From positions 178,655 to 242,654 of the forward strand of contig NZ_KE384452.1 in NCBI RefSeq assembly GCF_000425785.1: 64,000 bases of DNA. Direction: 5' to 3'. A model generated the notes under the pieces. That model saw nothing but the letters and a program-made list of their open reading frames with translations, ran no database searches and was not told the DNA's origin. A program made the translations under genes and the position numbers. This document shows, piece by piece, positions 24,718-35,592 of this stretch. The DNA comes from Pseudomonas taiwanensis DSM 21245 (GTDB lineage: Bacteria; Pseudomonadota; Gammaproteobacteria; Pseudomonadales; Pseudomonadaceae). Within the stretch, counting starts at the first letter, position 1. Every line of letters begins with the position of its first letter.

Positions 24718-25061
24718 AGCTTGGGCTCCTCGTCGCGCACCGGGTGCGCTGCCGGTGCCACGGCGTGAGGCGCCTCGCCTTCCGGCGCCCGCGGGGCCGG
24801 CCAGTCGGCGAATGGCCAGGGCTTCTGGTCGCTGTGGAAACTGCCGAAACGACCGATCTGCGCCAGGTACTGACTGAGGCTGTCGCCGAAGTTCATCAGG
24901 CTGGCGCTCGGGGCGCCATACACCAGTCGGTAGATGAGCTGCACCAGCACCAGGCCACCCAGCAGCAGCTCGGCCAGTTGCCAGACCACCAGGAACACCA
25001 GCATCCACAGCACCCGCAGGATGATCGACTCGCGCTGCGCGCGCTCGGGGGTATCGTTCAT
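24714..25061 (-). CDS. DUF4389 domain membrane protein
   Basis: A 115-residue protein with one long hydrophobic region (IILRVLWMLVFLVVWQLAEL and LGGLVLVQLIYRLVYG) and a hydrophilic Pro/Ala-rich C-terminus. The pattern matches DUF4389 proteins that sit between gpsA and sixA in many pseudomonads. ATG 25061 is chosen because GGAGCAATAC precedes it. It lies 36 bp after gpsA and overlaps sixA by 4 bp. Function unknown; likely an inner-membrane protein. Confidence 0.8.
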   Translation of the reverse strand: MNDTPERAQRESIILRVLWMLVFLVVWQLAELLLGGLVLVQLIYRLVYGAPSASLMNFGDSLSQYLAQIGRFGSFHSDQKPWPFADWPAPRAPEGEAPHAVAPAAHPVRDEEPKL

Positions 25062-25097
25062 GTATTGCTCCTTGCTCTGTTCAGAACCCACGAAGGC

Positions 25098-26123
25098 TCA
25101 GTTGAAACCGCTTGTGGAAATGAAATCGACGTCGGTCTTGGGCTCGGCGCGCATCAGGTGTTCGATGACCTGGTTCAGCGTGCGGCCTTCGAACAGGATC
25201 GCGTGCAGGCCCGCCACCAGCGGCATGTACACCTGCACTTCCTGGGCCTTGGCCTTCAGTACCTTGAGGGTATTGACCCCCTCGGCCACTTCGCCCAGGC
25301 GGTTGACCGCCTGTTCCAGGCTCAGGCCCTGCCCCAGCGCATGACCCACCTGATAGTTGCGGCTCTTGGGTGAAGAGCAGGTGACGATCAGGTCGCCGAC
25401 ACCGGCCAGCCCCAGGAAGGTCATCGGATTGGCGCCTTGGCTGACGGCGAAACGAGTCATCTCGGCCAGGGCACGGGTAATCAGCATGCTCTTGGTGTTT
25501 TCACCCATGCCCAGGGCAACGGCCATGCCAGCCATGATGGCATAGACGTTCTTGAGGGCACCGCCCAGTTCGACACCGAAGCGGTCGGTGCTGGCGTACA
25601 CCCGGAAGGTGCGCCCGTGTAACACCGCCTGCACGCGTTGGCACAGGTCTTCATCTTCGCTGGCGACCACAGTGGCGGTCAGCGCATGTTCGGCGATCTC
25701 GCGGGCCAGGTTCGGGCCCGACAGCACGCCAATACGTGCCTGGGGGGCGATTTCCTCAAGGATCTGGCTCATCAGCTTGAAGCTCTGCGCCTCGATGCCC
25801 TTGGTCAAGCTCACCAGTCCCTTGCCGCGCAGCAACTCGGCATGCGGGGCCAGCACGCTGCGCAGGGCGCTAGACGGCAGGGCCACGAAAATCAGCTCGC
25901 AAGCCTGCAGCGTCGCCAGCAGGTCGTTGACCGGCTCGACACCGTCGTGCAGGCGGATACCTTTGAGGTAACGCGGATTCTCGCGATTGATGCGCATGGC
26001 CTCGGCCTGCTCGGGGTCGCGCATCCATTGGCGCACTGGCACGTTGTTTTCAGCCAGCAGGTTCGCCACGGCGGTGCCAAAGCTTCCGCCTCCCAGAACT
26101 GCAACAGGTTGCTGTTCAGTCAT
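25098..26123 (-). CDS. gpsA: GpsA, NAD(P)+-dependent glycerol-3-phosphate dehydrogenase
   Basis: A 341-residue cytoplasmic enzyme that reduces dihydroxyacetone phosphate to sn-glycerol 3-phosphate for phospholipid synthesis. The dinucleotide-binding motif VLGGGSFGTAVANLLAENN opens the protein, with SLTKGIE and GVLSGPNLAREIA in the middle and the catalytic Lys in LGGALKNVYAIMAGM. ATG 26123 is preferred to a TTG two codons upstream. It heads the unit gpsA-DUF4389-sixA. Confidence 0.95.
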   Translation of the reverse strand: MTEQQPVAVLGGGSFGTAVANLLAENNVPVRQWMRDPEQAEAMRINRENPRYLKGIRLHDGVEPVNDLLATLQACELIFVALPSSALRSVLAPHAELLRGKGLVSLTKGIEAQSFKLMSQILEEIAPQARIGVLSGPNLAREIAEHALTATVVASEDEDLCQRVQAVLHGRTFRVYASTDRFGVELGGALKNVYAIMAGMAVALGMGENTKSMLITRALAEMTRFAVSQGANPMTFLGLAGVGDLIVTCSSPKSRNYQVGHALGQGLSLEQAVNRLGEVAEGVNTLKVLKAKAQEVQVYMPLVAGLHAILFEGRTLNQVIEHLMRAEPKTDVDFISTSGFN

Positions 26124-26223
26124 ATTCAATCCGTTAATGCCAAAATGTGAGTGGCGACCGGACCATTATACGGTGCGGATGCGACAGGGCCAGTGCATGG
26201 CTTGCGTGGCGGGTTGGGTTGGC

Positions 26224-26362
26224 GATCGCGTGGCGCATCGCGAGCAAGGCTCGCTCCTACGTTTTTCGGGCCATGCCAAAGCGGTCGCGCGCAAATCCCA
26301 CAGGCATAACTGGCCCGAAAAAAGCGTAGGAGCGAGCCTTGCTCGCGATGCGCCGCGCGATC
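26224..26362. repeat. 139-bp near-perfect palindrome made of two facing REP elements
   Basis: The left arm (about 26224-26277) and right arm (about 26307-26362) are reverse complements over roughly 50 bp, with one mismatch near the outer end and a two-base length difference in a T/A tract. The REP core GAGCAAGGCTCGCTCCTACG lies in each arm. The centre holds about 30 bp of single-copy sequence. It lies between the divergent gpsA and TonB-dependent receptor genes. The arrangement is of the REPIN type, a mobilisable pair of REPs. It would form a very strong cruciform or hairpin. Confidence 0.85.
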
Positions 26363-26459
26363 TCGACACCACCCGAAAACCACCGGCAAGCCTTTCCCTC
26401 ACCCCCCCACCTCGCAAACTCGCGCCCCACCACTGGCAAAAGGTCCAAGGTCAGTTAAC

Positions 26460-28607
26460 ATGCCTGTTTCATCTTTGATACAAGGCCGTATCGTGTTCCC
26501 AGGCACGCCCCCTTACCCGCGTCTGTTATTGCTGACCGCCCTGCTCGGTGGCCCGGTCATGGCCGATGACCTGTTCATCGACAACACTGACTTGCCGCAG
26601 GTTCTGACCGCCACGCGCCTGAAACAATCCCCGGCGGCGGTGCCGGGCAGCATGACCGTGCTCGACAGCGAACTGATCCGTGCCAGCGGTGCCCGCGATA
26701 TTCCCGAACTGCTGCGCCTGGTGCCAGGCATGATGATCGGCTACGGCGCCGGCAACCAGCCAACCGTCAACTACCACGGCAGCAACGTCAACGAAGCCCG
26801 GCGCATGCAAGTGCTGATCGACGGCCGCTCGGTGTATCGGGCCGGCCTTGCCACGGTGGACTGGAGCGATATCCCGGTGGCCCTGGAGGATATCGAGCGC
26901 ATCGAGGTGTTCCGCGGCCCGAACACCGTCAGCTATGGCGCCAACGCCTTGATGGCGGTGGTCAACATCCTCACCCGCAACCCCGCCGACAGCCATGGCA
27001 CACGGGTCAAGCTCACCCGTGGCCAGGATGGCATCAACGATTACTACGCCAGTCATGGATTCGGCTGGGACGGCGGTGATCTGCGCCTGTCGGTGTCGGG
27101 ACAGCAGGACGACGGTTTCGACAGCGACCAGTTCGGCAACGACTACCGCGACAGCCGCCGCCTGAACCGCGTCAACCTCAGCGCCAGCCACAACCTCGCG
27201 CCCGACCAGACCCTGGAGTGGCAACTGGCGGCCAAGGAGGGCAGCAACCAGCGGCCGTACACCTACCAACCGGTGTTCGGCAAGTATGCCGCAGGCACCG
27301 ACGCAGATGTCAACGCCAAGGATTACGCGGGCTCGGTACGCTGGAACATCGATATCAGCCCAGAGCACAGCTTCTACATCCAAGGGTCGGCTCAACACTT
27401 CGATCGCCAGCAAGTCTGGCTGGCGTGCGACGCGCTGATGGCGTTCAGTCCGGCGTTGACCCAGTTGTGGCAACTGAACCCAGACTTCGCCGAGAAGGTG
27501 GCACGCAACCTGTCGACCGGAAACCTGCCGACAACCACGGACCCGACGCTCAGCGCCCTGCTGACCCAGGCCCAGACGCAATGGAACAACGGCGGCAAAA
27601 GCACGGTCTGCGGCGATGTCGATCAAAGTACCCGCGAAACCCGCTACGACCTGGAGATCCAGGACACCCTGAGCCTGACCGACAACCTGCGCCTGCTCAG
27701 CGGTATGAACTACCGCTATGATCGCGCCGACTCGCAGACCTACTTCAACGGCAGCATCGACGACCAGACCTGGCGCGCATTCGGCCAGCTGGAATGGCGT
27801 GCGGACGAACACTGGATCATCCAGGGCGGTGCGATGTTCGAGGACTCGCGTCTTTCGGGCAGTTCGCTTACCCCGCGCATGGCGGTGAACTACCTGATCA
27901 CCCCGCGCCACGGTTTGCGAGCGGTGTACTCCGAAGCGGTCCGCTCGCCCGACATGTTCGAGAACAACGTCAACTGGAGCTATACGGTCAAGAACCTGAC
28001 GCCCAACGACTTCGGGCTGCAGAACGGCGAATATTTCGTCAAGACCCGAGGCCCTGGCAACCTCGATCAAGAACGCATGCGCTCGCGGGAACTGGGCTAC
28101 AACGGTTACTTCAGCGACATCGACTTGAGCATGGATGTGAAGTTGTTCTATGACGAGATCACCGGAATGATCAGCGAGCCCCTGAGGAACAACCAGTACA
28201 TCGCCAGCAACGCCAACAAAGCGCGGTTCAGTGGCAGCGAGGCGCAAGCCGACTGGCGCGTGACCCAACGCGACCGCCTGCGCCTGACCTACGCCTATGT
28301 CGACGCCTGGGCCAGCAACCCGTTGGACAGCGCCAACACCGCCCGCAACAGTGGCTCGGCCGGCTGGATGCGCGATTGGGGCGACGGCTGGTCCAGCGCT
28401 CTTTTCTACTACGGCGACGACGCACTCAACCAGTACCGCTACGAGCGTCTGGACCTGCGTGTGGCCAAGCGCTTGCGTATCCAGGGTAGCAACCTGGAGC
28501 TGGCCGCGCTGTGGCAGCAGCGCCTGGACGATGAACCGACCACGACGATCCAGAACCGCTACGACAGCCGTCACCGCCTGAGCGTCAGCGCGGAGCTGGA
28601 GTTCTGA
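26460..28607 (+). CDS. TonB-dependent outer-membrane receptor
   Basis: A 715-residue outer-membrane receptor. A signal-like N-terminus ends near GGPVMA-DD; the plug domain spans about residues 50-165 (PGSMTVLDSELIRASGARDI; VLIDGRSVYRAGLATVDWSD; IERIEVFRGPNTVSYGANAL). The rest is beta-barrel and ends in Phe (SVSAELEF), as outer-membrane barrels do. There is no N-terminal signalling extension of the FecA type. Its stop overlaps the start of a periplasmic protein by one base, followed by a hybrid kinase, so its transport is probably linked to signalling. The ligand is unknown; siderophore, vitamin B12 or a plant/host compound are all possible. Confidence 0.88.
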   Translation: MPVSSLIQGRIVFPGTPPYPRLLLLTALLGGPVMADDLFIDNTDLPQVLTATRLKQSPAAVPGSMTVLDSELIRASGARDIPELLRLVPGMMIGYGAGNQPTVNYHGSNVNEARRMQVLIDGRSVYRAGLATVDWSDIPVALEDIERIEVFRGPNTVSYGANALMAVVNILTRNPADSHGTRVKLTRGQDGINDYYASHGFGWDGGDLRLSVSGQQDDGFDSDQFGNDYRDSRRLNRVNLSASHNLAPDQTLEWQLAAKEGSNQRPYTYQPVFGKYAAGTDADVNAKDYAGSVRWNIDISPEHSFYIQGSAQHFDRQQVWLACDALMAFSPALTQLWQLNPDFAEKVARNLSTGNLPTTTDPTLSALLTQAQTQWNNGGKSTVCGDVDQSTRETRYDLEIQDTLSLTDNLRLLSGMNYRYDRADSQTYFNGSIDDQTWRAFGQLEWRADEHWIIQGGAMFEDSRLSGSSLTPRMAVNYLITPRHGLRAVYSEAVRSPDMFENNVNWSYTVKNLTPNDFGLQNGEYFVKTRGPGNLDQERMRSRELGYNGYFSDIDLSMDVKLFYDEITGMISEPLRNNQYIASNANKARFSGSEAQADWRVTQRDRLRLTYAYVDAWASNPLDSANTARNSGSAGWMRDWGDGWSSALFYYGDDALNQYRYERLDLRVAKRLRIQGSNLELAALWQQRLDDEPTTTIQNRYDSRHRLSVSAELEF

Positions 28608-29493
28608 TGGCCCGCCTGCTGCGCCTGCTGCTGATCTTTCTCTGGCCCATGGGATCGCTGTCCGCTAGCGAAATCCTGTTGGTCGGTGGTGAAGATCAAC
28701 CCGGCATTCGCAGCTTCGTGGCGGCCCTGGAGAGCCGTCGCAGCCACGACGTGGTGCGTTTCCAGACCACCTCGACCCTACCCCGCCCCGGCCAGCTGAA
28801 TGCCGACCTGCGCCTGATCCTGCTCGATAGCGCTGCCCTGGACTGGCGGCTCGCCGAGCCCGCCGGCCCCCCGGCACTGGCGATGCGTATCAGCCGGGTG
28901 CAGGCGCAGCAGCGCCTGGGCAAATCCCGTCCGGCCTACCTGTGCCTGCTGTGGAGCGACCCGCCCCTGGCACGGCAGCTACGCCTGGCACGCTACCTGC
29001 TGCCGCAGGCGCAGCGCATCGGCGTGCTGTATGGCGAGCACAGCCACTTCCTGCTCGAAGAGTTGCGCCATGCCGCCCGCCCGTTGGGCCTGGAGATCGT
29101 TGCCCAGGACTGGCCCGATCAACGGGACAGCCGACCACTGCAGAACCTGCTGCTCAACAGCGACGTGCTGCTGGGCCTGGACGACCCCGACCTGTACAAC
29201 TCGAAGACCGCCAAGAACCTGTTGCTCAGCAGCTACGGCCGACAGATGGCGCTGATCGGGCCGAACGCCGGTTTCGTGCGCGCTGGCGCCCTGGCCAGCA
29301 GCTACAGCGACCAGGATGATTGGCTGGCGGTTCTCGACCAGTTGCTCGACCAACCGCCCTCGCGCTGGCCGCGCAGTCTTTACCCGGCGCGTTTCGGCGT
29401 CAGTGGCAACCAGCAAGTCGCCCGTGCACTGGGCCTGGAACCCATCGATCCGAAGGCCGCTGCCCAGGCCCTGGCCGCAGGAGAACCCAACCC

Positions 29494-29497
<4 letters not shown>
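28607..29497 (+). CDS. Periplasmic ABC_sub_bind-like protein
   Basis: A 296-residue protein with an N-terminal signal peptide (LLRLLLIFLWPMGSLSAS) and a two-lobed fold resembling COG2984 binding proteins: ILLVGGEDQPGIRSFVAALE in the first lobe, RIGVLYGEHSHFLLEELRHA in the middle, and VLLGLDDPDLYNSKTAKNLL later. It has no lipobox. No permease or ATPase is adjacent; instead it overlaps both the TonB-dependent receptor (1 bp) and the hybrid kinase (4 bp). I infer that it binds the ligand taken up by the receptor and presents it to the kinase. Direct evidence for binding is absent. Confidence 0.72.
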
Positions 29498-31425
<1,928 letters not shown>

Positions 31426-31633
31426 AGTGCGGCAGTCTTAAGGACTGGACAGGACCTTCGTCGGACCTGAAAATAGCCGTTTCAGTGCACACCTGTACTT
31501 CTTTTTGCCAGGTGCGCTGTGACTTTCACCACAACGCAATAGTCTACCTGTAGGCTGCCGCCCCGGACTCAACACACTCCGGGCCGGCCGGGAAGATTCA
31601 TCCCCTGCCGCAGGGGGTTATTGAGGAGCTCGC
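31426..31633 (+). promoter_or_regulatory. fabA leader region
   Basis: This 208-bp gap presumably holds the fabAB promoter. It contains a hairpin with perfect 6-bp arms CCCGGA and TCCGGG (31562-31567 and 31578-31583). I could not find an unambiguous sigma70 promoter or a DesT/FabR-type palindrome. GAGGAG-like purines precede the fabA ATG. Confidence 0.35.
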
Positions 31634-32149
31634 ATGACCAAACAACACGCCTTTACTCGGGAAGACCTGCTGCGCTGCAGTCGCGGTGAGCTGTTCGGCC
31701 CAGGTAATGCGCAACTGCCCGCGCCGAACATGCTGATGGTCGATCGCATCACCCACATCAGCGAAGAAGGCGGCAAGTATGGCAAAGGTGAATTGGTCGC
31801 CGAGCTGGATATCAATCCGGACCTGTGGTTCTTCGCCTGTCACTTCGAAGGCGACCCGGTAATGCCAGGCTGCCTGGGCCTCGACGCCATGTGGCAGCTG
31901 GTCGGTTTCTTCCTCGGCTGGCAGGGCCTGCCAGGCCGTGGTCGCGCCCTGGGTTCGGGCGAAGTGAAGTTCTTTGGCCAGGTATTGCCCGAAGCCAAGA
32001 AAGTCACCTACAACATTCACATCAAGCGCGTCCTGAAGGGCAAGCTGAACATGGCCATCGCCGATGGCTCGGTCAGCGTCGACGGTCGCGAGATCTACAC
32101 CGCCGAAGGCCTGCGGGTCGGCGTGTTCACCTCCACTGACAATTTCTAA
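31634..32149 (+). CDS. fabA: FabA, 3-hydroxyacyl-ACP dehydratase/isomerase
   Basis: A 171-residue hotdog-fold enzyme of type II fatty-acid synthesis. The catalytic residues His70 (FFACHFEGDPVMPG) and Asp84 (LGLDAMWQ) are both present at the standard positions. FabA dehydrates 3-hydroxydecanoyl-ACP and isomerises the product to the cis-3 form, the branch point for unsaturated fatty acids. It lies 11 bp before fabB in one operon. Length and motifs match the E. coli enzyme. Confidence 0.97.
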   Translation: MTKQHAFTREDLLRCSRGELFGPGNAQLPAPNMLMVDRITHISEEGGKYGKGELVAELDINPDLWFFACHFEGDPVMPGCLGLDAMWQLVGFFLGWQGLPGRGRALGSGEVKFFGQVLPEAKKVTYNIHIKRVLKGKLNMAIADGSVSVDGREIYTAEGLRVGVFTSTDNF

Positions 32150-32160
32150 GGGTTATTCGC

Positions 32161-33381
32161 ATGCGCCGCGTCGTTATCACTGGTCTGGGCATCGTTTCGT
32201 GCCTGGGCAATGACAAAGCTACTGTCACCGAAAACCTGCGCAACAGCCGTCCGGGCATTCGTTACAACCCGGAATACAAGGAAATGGGGCTGCGTAGCCA
32301 GGTTTCCGGTTCCATCGACCTCAACCTCGAAGAACTGATCGACCGCAAGGTCTACCGCTTCGTCGGCCACGCCGCTGCCTATGCCTACCTGGCGATGCAG
32401 GACGCGATCAAGGACTCCGGCCTGACCGAAGAGCAGATTTCCAACCCGCGTACCGGCCTGGTTGCTGGTTCCGGCGGCGCCTCGACCCTGAACCAGATGG
32501 AAGCGCTGGACACCCTGCGCGAGAAAGGCGTCAAGCGTGTCGGCCCTTACCGTGTCACCCGCACCATGGGCAGCACCGTATCGGCGTGCCTGGCCACTCC
32601 GTTCAAGATCAAGGGTATCAACTACTCGATCTCCTCGGCCTGCGCCACCTCGGCACACTGCATCGGCACCGCCATGGAGCAGATTCAGTGGGGCAAGCAA
32701 GACATCGTCTTCGCCGGTGGCGGTGAAGAAGAGCACTGGAGCCAGTCGTTCCTGTTCGATGCCATGGGCGCCCTGTCGACCAAGCGCAACGAAACCCCGG
32801 AACTGGCCTCGCGCGCCTACGACGCCGACCGTGACGGCTTCGTCATCGCTGGCGGCGGCGGCATGGTCGTGGTCGAAGAACTGGAACACGCACTGGCCCG
32901 CGGCGCGAAGATCTACGCCGAAATCGTCGGCTACGGTGCCACGTCCGACGGCTACGACATGGTCGCACCGAGCGGCGAAGGTGCCATCCGCTGCATGCAG
33001 CAGGCGCTGTCCACCGTCGACACCCCGATCGACTACCTGAACACCCACGGCACCTCGACGCCGGTCGGTGACGTTGCAGAAATCAAGGGCGTGCGTGAAG
33101 TGTTCGGTGACAAAGCGCCGAAGATCAGCTCGACCAAGAGCCTGTCGGGCCACTCGCTGGGCGCCGCTGGCGTGCACGAGGCGATCTACTGCCTGCTGAT
33201 GATGGAAAACAACTTCATCGCCGGCTCCGCCAACATCGACGAGCTGGATCCGGAAGTCGCCGACATGCCGATCCTGCGCAAAACCGAAGAGAACGCCAAG
33301 ATCGACACGGTCATGAGCAACAGCTTCGGCTTCGGCGGCACCAACGCCACCCTGGTGCTCAAGCGCTGGACTGGCAAGTAA
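32161..33381 (+). CDS. fabB: FabB, 3-oxoacyl-ACP synthase I
   Basis: A 406-residue condensing enzyme of type II fatty-acid synthesis. The Cys-His-His triad is visible: Cys161 (SSACATSAHC), His296 (NTHGTSTPVGD) and a second His near 331 (SLSGHSLGAAG). Together with FabA it extends the cis-3-decenoyl intermediate for unsaturated fatty acids. A strong intrinsic terminator begins 19 bp after its stop codon. Confidence 0.97.
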   Translation: MRRVVITGLGIVSCLGNDKATVTENLRNSRPGIRYNPEYKEMGLRSQVSGSIDLNLEELIDRKVYRFVGHAAAYAYLAMQDAIKDSGLTEEQISNPRTGLVAGSGGASTLNQMEALDTLREKGVKRVGPYRVTRTMGSTVSACLATPFKIKGINYSISSACATSAHCIGTAMEQIQWGKQDIVFAGGGEEEHWSQSFLFDAMGALSTKRNETPELASRAYDADRDGFVIAGGGGMVVVEELEHALARGAKIYAEIVGYGATSDGYDMVAPSGEGAIRCMQQALSTVDTPIDYLNTHGTSTPVGDVAEIKGVREVFGDKAPKISSTKSLSGHSLGAAGVHEAIYCLLMMENNFIAGSANIDELDPEVADMPILRKTEENAKIDTVMSNSFGFGGTNATLVLKRWTGK

Positions 33382-33400
33382 GACGCTGATGCGGTAATTG

Positions 33401-33430
33401 AAAACGCCCCGACTGGTTCGGGGCGTTTTC
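33401..33430 (+). terminator. Intrinsic terminator after fabB
   Basis: Perfect 12-bp stem AAAACGCCCCGA / TCGGGGCGTTTT with a 5-base loop CTGGT. The arms end in A and T runs, so it can serve transcription from both sides: fabAB on plus and the amidohydrolase gene on minus. Confidence 0.92.
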
Positions 33431-33493
33431 ATGTGTGGCGTGCAACCCTGTGGGATTGGGCGCACTCGGGATGAGGCCAACCCTTCCGAGGCA

Positions 33494-34495
33494 CTACCGC
33501 CTGGGCAACACCGCCAGGAAGTTATCCCGCGCTACCTTGTTCGCCACCTCCTCAGGCAAGGCATCGAGAAATGGCCTGAAACCGTGCAACTGTTCTCCCA
33601 GGCCGCCAAATTTGCCCACCACATCCGAGCCCAGCATGAAGCGCTGTGGATGCTTGACGACCACATCGATCCACGCCTTGCGCGGCACGCCTCGCTCATC
33701 CAGCAGGTAGGGCGTAAGCACACTCCAGGAAAGATCCACATACAAATTCGGGTAATCCTCCAGCAGCCGCGTCAACACCGGCAACAGGAAGTCCATCTGC
33801 GTCTGATGCCGGTGAATTTCCATGCTGGTGCCGGCGTGGGCCCAAATGAAACGGGTATGTGGATGATTGCGCAATGGCTCTTCGATCTCCGCCAGATACA
33901 GCGGGTTGCGTTCGCGCTTCGAGGTGATGTTCGAGTGCAACAGCACCGGCAGGTCGCGCTCGGCCGCCAAGTGGTAGATACGCGTCATGGCCTCGTTGTT
34001 GGCGCGAGGCGTATCGCCACTGGTGAGCGCGGTCAGGTCGTCATGACGGGTGAACACTTCACCGATCCCCTGCCAAAGCCCTGGGTACAGCTCAAGCATG
34101 CGCTCGATGTGGCTGACGGCATTCTTGTCCACTGGGTTGAAGCCAGTGAGAAAGGGATGGAACCTGCGTCGCTGCTCGGCAGGCAGCTTTTCGAGAGCTG
34201 CCGCCACATACAGGTCGGTGGCGCTGTACCAATAGGCATCAGCATCGTCGCCTGCATAGTAGCGCGGCCGCTTGGGCTCGTCCTCATGCCACTTCTTGGC
34301 CACCGGAATGCCGGAAATCATCGAGTGCTCGATGCCTGCCCTGTCCATGGCCTCGATCAATGCAGGCATGCCCTCGGTCTCCTGGAAGAAATCGACGTAG
34401 TGCAGGTGGGCGTCGCTGTAAGCGTAATCACGTGCTTGCGCCGCATGGCCTATCCAGGCAGACAATAGTAAGCAACCCAGCACTCTGACCATCAT
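33494..34495 (-). CDS. Amidohydrolase-family protein, exported
   Basis: A 333-residue protein of the metal-dependent hydrolase (amidohydrolase 2) type. The metal ligands are suggested by SDAHLHYVDFF near the N-terminus, LLHSN and FIWAHAGTS in the middle, and LGSDVVGKFG at the end. A signal peptide (VRVLGCLLLSAWIGHAAQA) indicates export to the periplasm, uncommon for this fold. ATG 34495 (or the adjacent ATG 34492) is chosen because the signal peptide begins there and AAGGA precedes; the open frame runs further upstream into the pirin region. It is divergent from the pirin gene. Substrate unknown. Confidence 0.78.
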   Translation of the reverse strand: MMVRVLGCLLLSAWIGHAAQARDYAYSDAHLHYVDFFQETEGMPALIEAMDRAGIEHSMISGIPVAKKWHEDEPKRPRYYAGDDADAYWYSATDLYVAAALEKLPAEQRRRFHPFLTGFNPVDKNAVSHIERMLELYPGLWQGIGEVFTRHDDLTALTSGDTPRANNEAMTRIYHLAAERDLPVLLHSNITSKRERNPLYLAEIEEPLRNHPHTRFIWAHAGTSMEIHRHQTQMDFLLPVLTRLLEDYPNLYVDLSWSVLTPYLLDERGVPRKAWIDVVVKHPQRFMLGSDVVGKFGGLGEQLHGFRPFLDALPEEVANKVARDNFLAVLPRR

Positions 34496-34610
34496 CGCTG
34501 TATTCCTTGTCCCGTTACGAACACGGTAGACCGGCAAGCTTGCCCGGCGGTTCAGCAACGCCTGGCGAACCGCTATGCTTGGGGCATTTCCATCCAGCCT
34601 GGAGCCCAAC

Positions 34611-35474
34611 ATGAGCAGCCCCCTGGTCATCCGCCCGCGCGCCGAATCGGTCGAGGGCCAGCCGATACTGCGCCCCTTGCCATCGGCACAATGCCGAAGC
34701 GTCGGCCCCTTCGTCTTCTTCGACCACATGCTGGAGACCGAGTATGCACCCGGCAGCGGCATGGACATCCGCCAACACCCGCACATCGGCCTGTCTACCC
34801 TGACCTACCTGTTCGAGGGTGAAATCCTGCACAAGGACAGCCTCGGCTCCGAACAGCGCGTACAGCCCGGCGATGTGAGCTGGATGACCGCTGGCAGCGG
34901 CGTTGCGCATGTCGAACGCACCCCAGCCGAGGCCTTCACCGACGGCTCCCGACTGCATGGCCTGCAGGTTTGGCTCGCATCGCCCCGCGAGCTTGAGCAA
35001 GGTCCGGCGAGCTATAGCCATCATCCAGCGGCCAGCCTACCAGTGAGCGATAGCATGGGGGTTCGGATCTGCATGATTGCCGGCCAGGGCTTCTGCCTGG
35101 AGTCGCCGGTACCAGTGCTCTCCCCTACCCTCTATGCCCATGTGCACATGCAGCCGGCCACAACCTTGCAGGTACCGAACGAGCATGCGCAGCGGGCGCT
35201 TTACCTGCTGGAAGGCGAATTGCTGATGGAGGATACAGAAGTCGAGCCGCGCAGCCTGGTGGTGCTACCGGAAGGTGAAGAGGTCACCCTTTACGCCGAG
35301 GGTGATTGCCAGCTCGTTTTGATCGGCGGCGCTGCGCTGGATGGGCCGCGGCGGATGAACTGGAATTTCGTGGCAAGCGATCCGCAGTTGATCGAACAGG
35401 CAAGGGCCAAATGGGCTGCAGGTGATTGGCCCACGGTGCCGGGGGAGAGTTCGCGAATTGAACTGCCTCGCTGA
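34611..35474 (+). CDS. Pirin family protein
   Basis: A 287-residue bicupin protein. The N-terminal cupin carries the pirin signature (FVFFDHMLETEYAPGSG, IRQHPHIGLSTLTYLFEGEI) with the metal-binding HPH and later AHVERTPAE. The C-terminal cupin follows (ALYLLEGELLMEDTEVEPRS). Bacterial pirins bind iron and some oxidise quercetin; others act as regulators, so the activity here is uncertain. ATG 34611 is preceded by CTGGAGCCC. It stands alone, divergent from the amidohydrolase gene, and is followed by a REP pair. Confidence 0.88.
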   Translation: MSSPLVIRPRAESVEGQPILRPLPSAQCRSVGPFVFFDHMLETEYAPGSGMDIRQHPHIGLSTLTYLFEGEILHKDSLGSEQRVQPGDVSWMTAGSGVAHVERTPAEAFTDGSRLHGLQVWLASPRELEQGPASYSHHPAASLPVSDSMGVRICMIAGQGFCLESPVPVLSPTLYAHVHMQPATTLQVPNEHAQRALYLLEGELLMEDTEVEPRSLVVLPEGEEVTLYAEGDCQLVLIGGAALDGPRRMNWNFVASDPQLIEQARAKWAAGDWPTVPGESSRIELPR

Positions 35475-35500
35475 CAGAGGGCCGCCTGACGGCCGATCCC

Positions 35501-35589
35501 CCTGCTGGAGCGGGTATACCCGCGAGCACGGGCAAAGCCCGTGCCCTCTACCGCATCGAGTTCTTCGCGAGTAAGCCCGCTCCTACAGG
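35501..35589. repeat. Inverted REP pair with central perfect hairpin
   Basis: Two facing REP copies (about 35501-35525, core GGAGCGGGTATACCCGCG, and 35565-35589, core CGCGAGTAAGCCCGCTCC) flank a perfect 8-bp hairpin GCACGGGC-AAA-GCCCGTGC (35526-35544). The element separates the convergent pirin and dienelactone hydrolase genes and probably acts as a bidirectional transcription end. This REP family is distinct in sequence from that at 11902 and 26224, and shares its core with the copies at 15420-15493. Confidence 0.78.
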
Positions 35590-35592
35590 CGA

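Noticed and set aside
26526..28574. Minus-strand open frame of 682 codons over the TonB-dependent receptor gene
   Set aside because: The plus-strand receptor has plug and barrel features and a coupled downstream gene; the antisense frame has none.
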